From contig NZ_QDKQ01000052.1 in the NCBI RefSeq assembly GCF_003116815.1, forward strand, positions 124,001-188,000: a stretch of 64,000 nt of DNA. The letters run 5' to 3'. This stretch comes from Caulobacter endophyticus (lineage in GTDB: Bacteria; Pseudomonadota; Alphaproteobacteria; Caulobacterales; Caulobacteraceae). The position numbers and the translations under genes were made by a program. Each line of letters starts with the position of its first letter. Positions within the stretch are counted from its first letter, which is position 1. Positions 25,404 to 33,126 of this stretch are shown here, one piece after another. The notes below the pieces were generated by a model that saw only the letters and a program-made list of their open reading frames with translations, was not told the origin of the DNA and searched no databases.

Positions 25404-26138
25404 ATGTCCAGAAACCCCATCGACACACCCTTGCGGACCGGCGCAGATCACGACCCCGACGCCGTCCCCGTGGTCCGTTTCGAAGGCGTCTCCATGCGCT
25501 ACGGGCGGGGGCACGAAACCCTGCGCGACATCGGATTTTCCCTTGCCCCTGGCTCGTTTCACTTCCTGACCGGCGCCTCGGGCGCGGGCAAGAGCTCCCT
25601 GCTCAAGCTGATCTATCTGGCGCACCGTGCGTCACGGGGTCGCGTCGAGCTGTTCGGGCGCGATGTGAACCTGGTTCCGGGCGCCGACCTGCCGTTCCTG
25701 CGACGCCGCATCGGCGTCGTCTTCCAGGAATTCCGTCTGCTGGAGCACCTGTCGGTGTTCGACAACGCCGGCCTGCCGCTGCGCATCGCCGGCCGCAAGC
25801 CCGATACCTATCGCGACGACGTCGCCGAGCTGCTGCAGTGGGTGGGCCTGGGCGATCGCATGCACGCCCTGCCGGCCACCCTGTCGGGCGGCGAGAAGCA
25901 GCGCCTGGCCATCGCCCGCGCCGTGGTCGACCGGCCCGATATCCTGTTGGCCGACGAGCCCACAGGCAATGTCGACCCGGCCATGTCGCTGCGCCTGCTG
26001 CGGCTGTTCGTCGAGCTCAACCGCCTGGGCACCACGGTGCTGATCGCCACCCACGACGAGGAGCTGGTGGCCCGCGCCGGCCGTCCGGTCCTGCATCTCG
26101 AACACGGCCGCATGGTCGATACTGGCGAGGCGCGATGA
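25404..26138 (+). CDS. ftsE: Cell division ATP-binding protein FtsE
   Basis: A 244-residue ABC ATPase that with FtsX controls peptidoglycan hydrolases at the division site. Walker A is GASGAGKSS, the Q-loop is VFQEFRLL, the signature LSGGEKQR and Walker B ILLADEPTGNVDP follow, and THDEE is the switch His region. The start at 25404 is chosen because the protein's ABC domain begins about 25 residues later; no strong Shine-Dalgarno is close (GGAGG is 18 bases upstream). The stop overlaps the ftsX start (ATGA), so translation is coupled. Confidence 0.93.
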   Translation: MSRNPIDTPLRTGADHDPDAVPVVRFEGVSMRYGRGHETLRDIGFSLAPGSFHFLTGASGAGKSSLLKLIYLAHRASRGRVELFGRDVNLVPGADLPFLRRRIGVVFQEFRLLEHLSVFDNAGLPLRIAGRKPDTYRDDVAELLQWVGLGDRMHALPATLSGGEKQRLAIARAVVDRPDILLADEPTGNVDPAMSLRLLRLFVELNRLGTTVLIATHDEELVARAGRPVLHLEHGRMVDTGEAR

Positions 26139-27025
26139 GCGGCTTCGACCTCAATCGCTGGAAACCCGGCCCGCTGCTGCCGCCGCGCGACGCCCGCGAC
26201 GGGGCGCTGGTGTTCGTGGTGGCCGTGCTGTGCTTCCTGGCCTGCCTCACCGCGCTGGCCGCCCTGGCCGCCAACCGCGCCGCCGAGGGCTGGAGCGCCC
26301 AGCTGACCGGCTCGGCCACAGTCGTCGTCCGCGCCAAGGCCGGCGAGACCCCCGACAGCGCCGCCGCCCGCGCCGCCGAGACGCTGGCCGGCGTCAAGGG
26401 CGTGGTCCAGGCCCAGGCCCTGACAAAGGACAAGGCCGAGGCCCTGCTGGAGCCGTGGATCGGCCGCGACGCCCTGGTCGCCGACCTGCCGACCCCGCGC
26501 CTGGTCACCCTCGACCTCGACCCCAAGGCCCCCGCCTCCGCCGAGACCCTGACCAAGGCCCTGCAAGAGGCCGCCGTCGACGCGGTGGTCGACGATCACA
26601 GCCGCTGGATCGCCGATATCGAGCGCGGCGCGGGCCTGGCCCGCTGGGCGGCCATGGGCGTCTTCGCCCTGATCGCCGCCGCCGCCGCCGCCGTCATCAC
26701 CTTCGCCACCCGGGCTGGCCTGGCCGCCCGTCACGAGGTGATCGAGGTGCTGCACCTTTCCGGCGCCGAGGCCCCGTTCATCGCCCGGCTGTTCCAGAAC
26801 CGGTTCGCGGCCATGGCCGCCAGCGCGGGCTTGCTCGGCGGCGCGGCCGCGGTCATCGTCGGCGTCGCGGCGCGGCTGGCGGGGGGCGGCTCGGGCTTCA
26901 CCCCGGTGCTGCCTCTGGCCTGGGTCGACCTTCTGGCGCCCCTGCCCTGCCCGCTGATCGCCGCCCTGGTCGCGGGGCTGGCCGCGCGCGCCGCGGCCCT
27001 CCGCCTGCTGAAGGACATGCCGTGA
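26135..27025 (+). CDS. ftsX: Cell division protein FtsX
   Basis: A 296-residue membrane partner of FtsE. A first membrane segment at about residues 24-46 is followed by a periplasmic domain (ATVVVRAKAGETPDSAAARA region) and then three more membrane segments, starting with AAMGVFALIAAAAAAVITFATRA in parts. The FtsX topology is complete and length is typical. It overlaps ftsE at the start and ydcF at the stop, so it is in the same coupled operon. Confidence 0.92.
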   Translation: MSGFDLNRWKPGPLLPPRDARDGALVFVVAVLCFLACLTALAALAANRAAEGWSAQLTGSATVVVRAKAGETPDSAAARAAETLAGVKGVVQAQALTKDKAEALLEPWIGRDALVADLPTPRLVTLDLDPKAPASAETLTKALQEAAVDAVVDDHSRWIADIERGAGLARWAAMGVFALIAAAAAAVITFATRAGLAARHEVIEVLHLSGAEAPFIARLFQNRFAAMAASAGLLGGAAAVIVGVAARLAGGGSGFTPVLPLAWVDLLAPLPCPLIAALVAGLAARAAALRLLKDMP

Positions 27026-27672
27026 AGAGCATCGCCGCCTTCCTGATCGTGGTGATGATCTGGACCCTGGGCCTGCTGGCCTTCACCTCGCGGGTGGAGC
27101 GCTCGACCCCGGCGGCCGATCCGCCCGTCGCCGACGGCGTCGTCGTGCTGACCGGCGCCTCGAACCTGCGCCTGGAGGCGGCCACCAAGCTGCTGGAGGC
27201 CGGCAAGGGCAAGCGGCTGCTGATCTCGGGCGTCAACCGCGAGGCCACCCGCGCCGACGTCCAGGACGTCACCAAGGCCGTCAAGCCGATCTACGACTGC
27301 TGCGTGGATCTCGGCTTCGCAGCCGCCGACACGGTCGGCAACGCCCGCGAGACTGCCGAATGGGCCAAGGCCCGCGGCTACAAGAGCCTGATCGTCGTCA
27401 CCGCCGACTACCACATGCCGCGCTCGATGCTGGAACTGCGCGCCACCATGCCGGACGTGAAGCTCTCGCCCTATCCGGTGGCCACCGAGAGCCTGAACGC
27501 ACGCCGCTGGTGGAAGCGCTCGCACACGGCCCGGCGGATGATCGTGGAATACTGCAAGTACCTGGCGATCCTGGGGCGCGAGGCGTTCCTGAACCTGGGT
27601 CCGAAAGACAAGCCCGCCGAGACGTCGGAGACCGGGCCCGCCGAGACTTCGGCAACGGGGAAAGACTCTTGA
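27022..27672 (+). CDS. YdcF/SanA family (DUF218) envelope protein
   Basis: A 216-residue member of the DUF218 family with a non-ATG (GTG) start overlapping the ftsX stop. One N-terminal membrane segment (IAAFLIVVMIWTLGLLAF) anchors it. The DUF218 core shows GVVVLTGASNLRLEAA, LLISGVN, NARETAEWAKARG and VVTADYHMPRSML. The E. coli relatives SanA and YdcF are envelope proteins of uncertain function; SanA affects envelope permeability. The position between ftsX and plsC fits an envelope role. The tail is low complexity. Confidence 0.87.
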   Translation: MKSIAAFLIVVMIWTLGLLAFTSRVERSTPAADPPVADGVVVLTGASNLRLEAATKLLEAGKGKRLLISGVNREATRADVQDVTKAVKPIYDCCVDLGFAAADTVGNARETAEWAKARGYKSLIVVTADYHMPRSMLELRATMPDVKLSPYPVATESLNARRWWKRSHTARRMIVEYCKYLAILGREAFLNLGPKDKPAETSETGPAETSATGKDS

Positions 27673-28376
27673 TCTATCTGCGCTCGTTCCTGTTCCAGCT
27701 GTTCTTCTGGCTGTGGTCGGCGACCATGGCCATCCTGATGCTGGTCACCCTGGCGCTGCCGCGCCCGGTCAATCGCGCCGCCATGCGGTTCTGGTCGCAG
27801 GGCGTGATCCTGGGCCTGCGCATCCTGGCGGGCGTGCGGGTCGAGGTGCGAGGCCAGGTCCCGACCGGTCCGGCCCTGATCGCCGCCAAACACCAGTCGA
27901 TGTTCGACGTCTTCAGCCAGTTCGCCATCCTGCCCGACGCCTGCTTCGTGATGAAGAAGGAGCTCCTGATGGTGCCGCTGTTCGGGTGGCACGGCCTCAA
28001 GGCCAGGATGATCGTCGTCGACCGCGACGGCCACTCGGCGGCGCTGAAGAAGCTGGTGCGCGACAGCGTCGACCGCATGAAGGAGACGCGGCAGGTGGTG
28101 ATCTTCCCCGAAGGCACCCGCGGCAAGGTCGGCGAGCCCGGCGACTACAAGCCCGGCATCGCCGCGCTCTATCGCGAGCTGGAACTGCCGGTCACTCCCC
28201 TGGCCCTGAACTGCGGCCAGCACTGGCTGCACAAGAGCCTGCTGATCCAGCCCGGCGTCATCGTCTTCGAATACCTGCCGCCCATCCCCGCCGGCCTCAA
28301 GCGCGGCGAGTTCATGCGCGAACTGCAGACGCGGATCGACGGCGCGACCAAGGCGCTGGAGGAGGCGGGGATCTAA
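27669..28376 (+). CDS. plsC: 1-acyl-sn-glycerol-3-phosphate acyltransferase
   Basis: A 235-residue acyltransferase that makes phosphatidic acid. It starts at TTG overlapping the stop of the preceding gene (TTGA). An N-terminal membrane segment leads to the catalytic KHQSMFD motif (H-x4-D), then FPEGTRGK, the glycerol-phosphate-binding motif, and VTPLALN. The TTG start is inferred from coupling and from the membrane segment beginning right after it. It is the last gene of the ftsE-ftsX-ydcF-plsC run. Confidence 0.9.
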   Translation: MIYLRSFLFQLFFWLWSATMAILMLVTLALPRPVNRAAMRFWSQGVILGLRILAGVRVEVRGQVPTGPALIAAKHQSMFDVFSQFAILPDACFVMKKELLMVPLFGWHGLKARMIVVDRDGHSAALKKLVRDSVDRMKETRQVVIFPEGTRGKVGEPGDYKPGIAALYRELELPVTPLALNCGQHWLHKSLLIQPGVIVFEYLPPIPAGLKRGEFMRELQTRIDGATKALEEAGI

Positions 28377-28401
28377 TCCTTCTACCCTTGCGGAAGAGGG
28401 A

Positions 28402-28965
28402 TCAGGCCTCCCTCGCCTCCACCATCTTCAACAGCGCCTCCATGGCGTGGTCTCGCACCCCGTCCTCGCGCAGGTGCATGACCAGATCCCGCAGATAGTC
28501 GATATTGGGCCCCGACAGGCCGCTCGCACCCGCGATCAGCTGCGCCTGCTGCTCCAGGGTCAGCGCCCCGGCCCACTGGCCGTGCTTGCGGTCCGACAGG
28601 AACACCAGGGCCGGCGCCTCGCCGTTCCCGTCGATTCGCAGCTTCGACCAGGCCTCGAAATAGGTCTCGGTCGGCTGCTCGCGTTCGCGCAGGTAGGCGT
28701 AGACCTCGGGCCAGGCGGCTTCGGCCACCCGATAGGCCACGCCGCGCACCGCGCCGCCGGGGGCCAGGCCCAGAACCAGGCCGGGCCGCTCGTAGGTGCC
28801 ACGGTGATGCACCGAATAGATGCAGAAGGCGCGCCTGCGCCCATGGAGAACCGCCGTTCTTCGGTCTATGAACGGGAACCCGGGCCGCCACATCAGCGAT
28901 CCGTAACCGAACACCCAACGATCGCCGCCCTGCGGCTGCTCGCTCGACACGCCTGACACCCTCAC
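28402..28965 (-). CDS. ChaC-like gamma-glutamylcyclotransferase
   Basis: A 187-residue ChaC-family enzyme, which breaks glutathione or gamma-glutamyl peptides to 5-oxoproline and the released amino acid or peptide. The substrate-binding YGSL motif is present (VFGYGSLMWRPGF), followed by GRRRAFCIYSVHHRGT and the PGLVLGLAPGGAVRGVAYRV strands. The acidic residue in REREQPTETY is a candidate catalytic Glu. It stands alone on the minus strand, facing the plsC operon, and ends 25 bases from the plsC stop. Confidence 0.88.
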   Translation of the reverse strand: MRVSGVSSEQPQGGDRWVFGYGSLMWRPGFPFIDRRTAVLHGRRRAFCIYSVHHRGTYERPGLVLGLAPGGAVRGVAYRVAEAAWPEVYAYLREREQPTETYFEAWSKLRIDGNGEAPALVFLSDRKHGQWAGALTLEQQAQLIAGASGLSGPNIDYLRDLVMHLREDGVRDHAMEALLKMVEAREA

Positions 28966-28988
28966 CGACCGGAACAGCCCCTTCGCCC

Positions 28989-30008
28989 ATGACCCATAGC
29001 GACCCGCAGCCGTCCCGCAAGCCCCGCCGTCGCGGCCTCGCCTTGCCTTTCGTGCTCGCGGCCCTGGTCTGCATCGCCTGGAGCGTCGGCTGGTTCTATC
29101 TGCGCAACGAGACGGTCAAGCGCCTGGACGCGACTTCGGCCCAGCTGAAGGCCGAGGGCTACGACCTGTCCTGGACCCGGCGCGACGTCACCGGCTTTCC
29201 CTTCCGGCTCGACGTGCGGCTGGAGAACGCCCGCGTCGCCGAGCCTACCGGCTGGGCGGTGCGCGCGCCGCAACTGAAGGGCGAGGCGATGATCTACGGC
29301 ATCGGCCACTGGATCATCGTCGCCCCCGCCGGCGTCGTCCTGACCCGTCCCGAGAAGGGCGACGTGACCATCACCGGGCAGGCCCTGCGCGCCAGCCTGG
29401 CCGGCTTCGACCAGTATCCGCCCCGGATTTCGGTCGAGGGCGCCAAGCTGGTCTTCACCACCGCCGCCGACGTCGAGCCCTTCCCGATCAGCTCCACCGA
29501 ATCCATGCAGCTGCATCTGCGCTCAGGCCCCGAGGACCAGGGCGCGATCCTGTTCAAGGCCGACGGCGCCAAGGTGGCCTTCACCGGCCTGCTCGGCCGC
29601 ATCGCCCAGGACCGCACCGCCTCGCTCTACTGGGACTCGCGCCTGGCCAAGGTCTCGGCCCTGCGCGGCGACAACTGGACCGACGCCGTGCGCGACTGGA
29701 CCGCCGCGGGCGGCGCTATCACCGTCGAGAGCGGCAAGCTGACCGCCGGCGACGCGCTGATCGAGGCCAGGTCCGGCGCCCTTACGGTCGACAGCCTGGG
29801 CCGCCTGCAAGGCGCCCTCGACGTCACCGTCCGCGAAAAGCCTACCCCCGGCGAGGCCATCACCGACGCCCGCTCGGCCGTGGCCGCGGTCGCCGCGGCG
29901 GCGGGCAAGGACCCGACGCTCAGCGCCACCCTGCTGTTCCAAGACGGCCGCACGCGCCTGGGCCCGTTCGACACGGGTCCCTCGCCGATGGTGTACGTGC
30001 CGCGGTAA
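28989..30008 (+). CDS. DUF2125 domain-containing protein
   Basis: A 339-residue protein of unknown function. A basic N-terminus (SRKPRRRG) is followed by one membrane segment (LALPFVLAALVCIAWSVGWF), so it is anchored in the inner membrane with the bulk in the periplasm. The remainder (WTRRDVTGFPFRLDVRLENARV and later repeats) matches DUF2125, common in alphaproteobacteria. It starts 23 bases from the divergent ChaC gene. I cannot assign a role. Confidence 0.8.
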   Translation: MTHSDPQPSRKPRRRGLALPFVLAALVCIAWSVGWFYLRNETVKRLDATSAQLKAEGYDLSWTRRDVTGFPFRLDVRLENARVAEPTGWAVRAPQLKGEAMIYGIGHWIIVAPAGVVLTRPEKGDVTITGQALRASLAGFDQYPPRISVEGAKLVFTTAADVEPFPISSTESMQLHLRSGPEDQGAILFKADGAKVAFTGLLGRIAQDRTASLYWDSRLAKVSALRGDNWTDAVRDWTAAGGAITVESGKLTAGDALIEARSGALTVDSLGRLQGALDVTVREKPTPGEAITDARSAVAAVAAAAGKDPTLSATLLFQDGRTRLGPFDTGPSPMVYVPR

Positions 30009-30127
30009 ACCAAGCCTTCTCTCTTTGAGGGTGACCTCGAGACGACGCAATTTCCTTCCCCGGCGACGCGGCTATTGCACCCTTCGCGGCAAGGACTATG
30101 TTCCGCCCCTCATTTTCGGGGATAGAC

Positions 30128-30919
30128 ATGGGTCGCGACGCGGACGAGACGCCGCCCTCGCTGGACGAGGTCCGATGGCGCATCGACGCCATCGATAGCC
30201 AACTGCTCGCGCTGATCGACGAGCGGGCCGGTCTGTCGCGCGCCGTCGCCACGGCCAAGCGCGCGGCGGGCGACACCGGCTTTGGCCTGCGCCCCGGCCG
30301 CGAGGCCCTGATCGTCCGCAAGCTGCTGTCGGCGGAGCGCAACGACGCCCCCGACGGCCTCGTCATCCGGATCTGGCGCGAGCTGATGGCCGACAGCCTG
30401 TCGCGCCAGGGTCCGTTCCACCTGACCGTCTGGGGCGACGGCCGCACCGTCGAGCTGGCCCGCCTGCGCTTCGGCGCCGCCCCGCCGATGACCGTGGTCG
30501 CCGCCGACAAGGACGCCCTGGCCGCGGCCAAGACGCCGTGGGGCGTCTCGGTGCTGGGCCTGCAGCCGGGCAGCGCCTGGTGGGGCCGCCTGCTGGCCGA
30601 GCCGACGCTGAACATCTTCGCCGCCCTGCCCTGCCTCACGCGCTGGGGTCCGCAGGCCGCCTTCGCGGTGGCCCAGGTCGAGGTCGAGCCCACCGGCGGC
30701 GACCAGACCTTCTGGGTGACCGATAGCGCCAAGAGCGCCGGCGCCATCGTCGAGGCCCTGGGCGCCGACGGCGTGGCGGCCGAACCGCTGGCCGAGGCCG
30801 GCGGCCTGAAGCTCTTTTCGCTGTCGGGCTTCTACCAGCGCAACGACGAGCGCCTGGCCCGCGCGCCGGGCCAGCTGACCGGCGTCATCGGGGCTGCGCC
30901 GTCTCCCTTCGACGTGTAA
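30128..30919 (+). CDS. Chorismate mutase with C-terminal extension
   Basis: A 263-residue protein. Residues about 12-100 are an AroQ-type chorismate mutase (EVRWRIDAIDSQLLALIDERAGLSRAVATAKR in parts), converting chorismate to prephenate. After it come about 160 residues with no family I can name with confidence; its strands (LTVWGDGRTVELARLRFG, FWVTDSAKSAGAIVEAL) hint at a small-molecule-binding fold. The start at 30128 has a GGGG-type ribosome-binding site; a further upstream ATG at 30098 is less likely. The following hisC and tyrC genes place it in Phe/Tyr synthesis. Confidence 0.8.
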   Translation: MGRDADETPPSLDEVRWRIDAIDSQLLALIDERAGLSRAVATAKRAAGDTGFGLRPGREALIVRKLLSAERNDAPDGLVIRIWRELMADSLSRQGPFHLTVWGDGRTVELARLRFGAAPPMTVVAADKDALAAAKTPWGVSVLGLQPGSAWWGRLLAEPTLNIFAALPCLTRWGPQAAFAVAQVEVEPTGGDQTFWVTDSAKSAGAIVEALGADGVAAEPLAEAGGLKLFSLSGFYQRNDERLARAPGQLTGVIGAAPSPFDV

Positions 30920-30969
30920 GAAGGCCCCGCTTTTTCGCGCGGGCCGCCATGGCCCCCTTGAGACCCGTG

Positions 30970-32085
30970 ATGACCGCTTCCGACCGTGCCGCCTCGCCTC
31001 GTCCGCTGCCCAAGCCGGGCATCCTCGACATCGCCGCCTATGTCGGCGGCAAGTCGAAGGTCGAGGGGATCGCCCATCCGGTGAAGCTGTCCAGCAACGA
31101 GAACGTCCTCGGCTGCAGCGACAAGGCCAAGGCCGCCTATCGCGACGCGGTCGACCGCCTTCACATCTATCCTGACGGCAAGTCGAACGCCCTGCGCGCC
31201 GCTGTCGCCGACCGCTACGGCCTGGAGCCCGAGCGCCTGACCTTCGGCGACGGCAGCGACGAGATCTTCGCCCTGCTTTGCCAAGTCTATCTGGAGCCCG
31301 GCGACAACATCGTCCAGGGCGAGCATGGCTTCGCCGCCTATGCGATCGGCGCGCGCGCCTGCCAGGCGGAGGTCCGCTTCGCCAAGGAGCCCAAGCGTCG
31401 CATCGACGTGGAGGAAACCATCAAGTGCGTGGATGAGCGCACCCGCCTCGTCTTCGTCGCCAACCCGGCCAATCCGACCGGCACCTGGCTGACGGGCGAA
31501 GAGATCCGCGAGTTGCACGCGGCCCTGCCGCCGTCGGTGATCCTGGTGCTGGACGGCGCCTATGCCGAGTTCGCGACCGACCCGCGCTTCGAGGACGGCC
31601 TGGCGCTGGCCCGCGAAACCCAGAACGTCATCGTCACCCGCACCTTCTCGAAGATCCACGGCCTGGCCGCCCTGCGCGTCGGCTGGGGCTATGCCGACTT
31701 CGGCATCATCGATCCGATCGAGCGCATCCGCCCGCCGTTCAACACCTCGATCCCCGGCCAGGACGCCGCCATCGCCGCCCTCGCCGATCGCGAGTTCGAG
31801 GCCGCCTCGGTGGCCCTGGTCGAGCAATGGCGTCCTTGGCTGGCCCAGCAACTGGGCGGCCTTGGCCTGACGGTCACCCCGTCGGCGGCCAACTTCGTGC
31901 TGGTCGACTTCCCCACGACTCCGGGCAAGACCGCTCTGGACGCCGAGGCCTTCCTGGCCAGCAAGGGCTATCTCGTGCGCGCCGTGGCCAATTACGGCCT
32001 GCCGGAGTCGATCCGCATCACCATCGGCCGCGAGGAACACAACCGCGCCGTCGTGGACCTGCTGGCGCAGTTCCTCGCGCGATGA
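30970..32085 (+). CDS. hisC: Histidinol-phosphate / aromatic aminotransferase HisC
   Basis: A 371-residue PLP-dependent fold-type I aminotransferase. It has LSSNENVLGCS, DGSDEIFALL, NPANPTGTWL, LDGAYAEFA and the PLP lysine segment TRTFSKIHGLAALRVGWGY. The start at 30970 (MTASDRAA) is chosen over the in-frame ATG at 30949. It is coupled to tyrC (the stop overlaps the next ATG) and follows chorismate mutase, so its main job may be transamination in Tyr/Phe synthesis with histidine synthesis as an alternative; both are known for this subfamily. Confidence 0.9.
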   Translation: MTASDRAASPRPLPKPGILDIAAYVGGKSKVEGIAHPVKLSSNENVLGCSDKAKAAYRDAVDRLHIYPDGKSNALRAAVADRYGLEPERLTFGDGSDEIFALLCQVYLEPGDNIVQGEHGFAAYAIGARACQAEVRFAKEPKRRIDVEETIKCVDERTRLVFVANPANPTGTWLTGEEIRELHAALPPSVILVLDGAYAEFATDPRFEDGLALARETQNVIVTRTFSKIHGLAALRVGWGYADFGIIDPIERIRPPFNTSIPGQDAAIAALADREFEAASVALVEQWRPWLAQQLGGLGLTVTPSAANFVLVDFPTTPGKTALDAEAFLASKGYLVRAVANYGLPESIRITIGREEHNRAVVDLLAQFLAR

Positions 32086-33023
32086 GCCCCACCGGCCTGC
32101 TCTATCCCAAGATGACCGTCGTCGGCGCCGGCCTGATCGGCGGTTCGGTGATCCTGGCGGCCCGCGCCCACGGCGTGGTCGGCGAGGTCACCATCGCCGA
32201 CGCCAGCGAGGCGCACCGCGCCCGCGCGCTGGAAATCGGCCTGGCCGACCACGTCACCGGCGACTTGGCGCAGGCGGTCAAGGAGGCCGACCTCGTCGTC
32301 ATCGCCACGCCGGTGCTGTCGATCGGCGACGTCGCCGCCGCCGTCGCCCCGCACATGAAGCCGGGCGCCACCCTGACCGACGTCGGCTCGACCAAGGCCA
32401 CGATCGCCGAGGCCTTCCGCTCCCCCGCCCTGGCCAAGGTGTTCCCGATCCCCGGCCACCCGATCGCCGGCACCGAGCAGTCGGGCCCCGACGCCGGCTT
32501 CGCAGAGCTGTTCGAAGGCCGCTGGACCATCCTGACCCCGCTGGCCGACCGCGAGGACGAGGCCTACGCCGCCGCCGTCGCCAAGCTGTCTGCCTTCTGG
32601 CGCTCGTTCGGCGCCCAGGTCGAACTGATGGAGGAAAAGCACCACGACCTGGTGCTGGCCGTCGTTTCGCACCTGCCCCACCTGATCGCCTACACCATCG
32701 TGGGCAGCGCGGCCGACCTGGAGAACGTCACCGAGAACGAGGTCATCAAGTACTCGGCCTCGGGCTTCCGCGACTTCACCCGCATCGCCGCCAGCGACCC
32801 GACCATGTGGCGCGACATCTTCGTGGCCAACAAAGACGCGGTGCTGGAGATGCTGGGCCGCTTCACCGAGGACCTGCAGGCCATGAGCCGCGCCATCCGC
32901 TGGGGCGACGCCGACACCCTGCACGCCCACTTCACCCGCACCCGGGCGATCCGGCGCGGCATCGTGGCGGCCGGTCAGGAAAGCGCCGAGCCGAACTTCG
33001 GGCGGGACCGGGGCAAGCACTAG
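32082..33023 (+). CDS. tyrC: Prephenate/arogenate dehydrogenase (TyrA/TyrC)
   Basis: A 313-residue NAD(P)-dependent dehydrogenase of tyrosine synthesis. The nucleotide-binding motif GAGLIGGS is near the N-terminus. The TDVGSTKATI, PGHPIAGTEQSGPDAG and HHDLVLAVVSHLPH motifs are those of prephenate/cyclohexadienyl dehydrogenases, with the catalytic His in the GHPIAG region. It overlaps hisC by 4 bases. Substrate preference between prephenate and arogenate cannot be decided here. Confidence 0.92.
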   Translation: MSPTGLLYPKMTVVGAGLIGGSVILAARAHGVVGEVTIADASEAHRARALEIGLADHVTGDLAQAVKEADLVVIATPVLSIGDVAAAVAPHMKPGATLTDVGSTKATIAEAFRSPALAKVFPIPGHPIAGTEQSGPDAGFAELFEGRWTILTPLADREDEAYAAAVAKLSAFWRSFGAQVELMEEKHHDLVLAVVSHLPHLIAYTIVGSAADLENVTENEVIKYSASGFRDFTRIAASDPTMWRDIFVANKDAVLEMLGRFTEDLQAMSRAIRWGDADTLHAHFTRTRAIRRGIVAAGQESAEPNFGRDRGKH

Positions 33024-33031
33024 TTCCTGAT

Positions 33032-33126
33032 CCCTCTCTCTTTGATGGGAGAGGTTTTCCACGCGCAGCTGGACTATTTTACAGTCGTATAGCAACCTCT
33101 CCCCAGCCGCCTCCTGGGGAGAGACG
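33032..33126. repeat. Degenerate family A-like repeat before the oxidoreductase gene
   Basis: CCTCTC...GGGAGAGG at the left and CCTCTCCCC...GGGGAGAG at the right resemble family A ends but are diverged. The right end (GGGGAGAG) lies 3 bases before the start codon at 33127, where it serves as the Shine-Dalgarno sequence. Confidence 0.55.
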
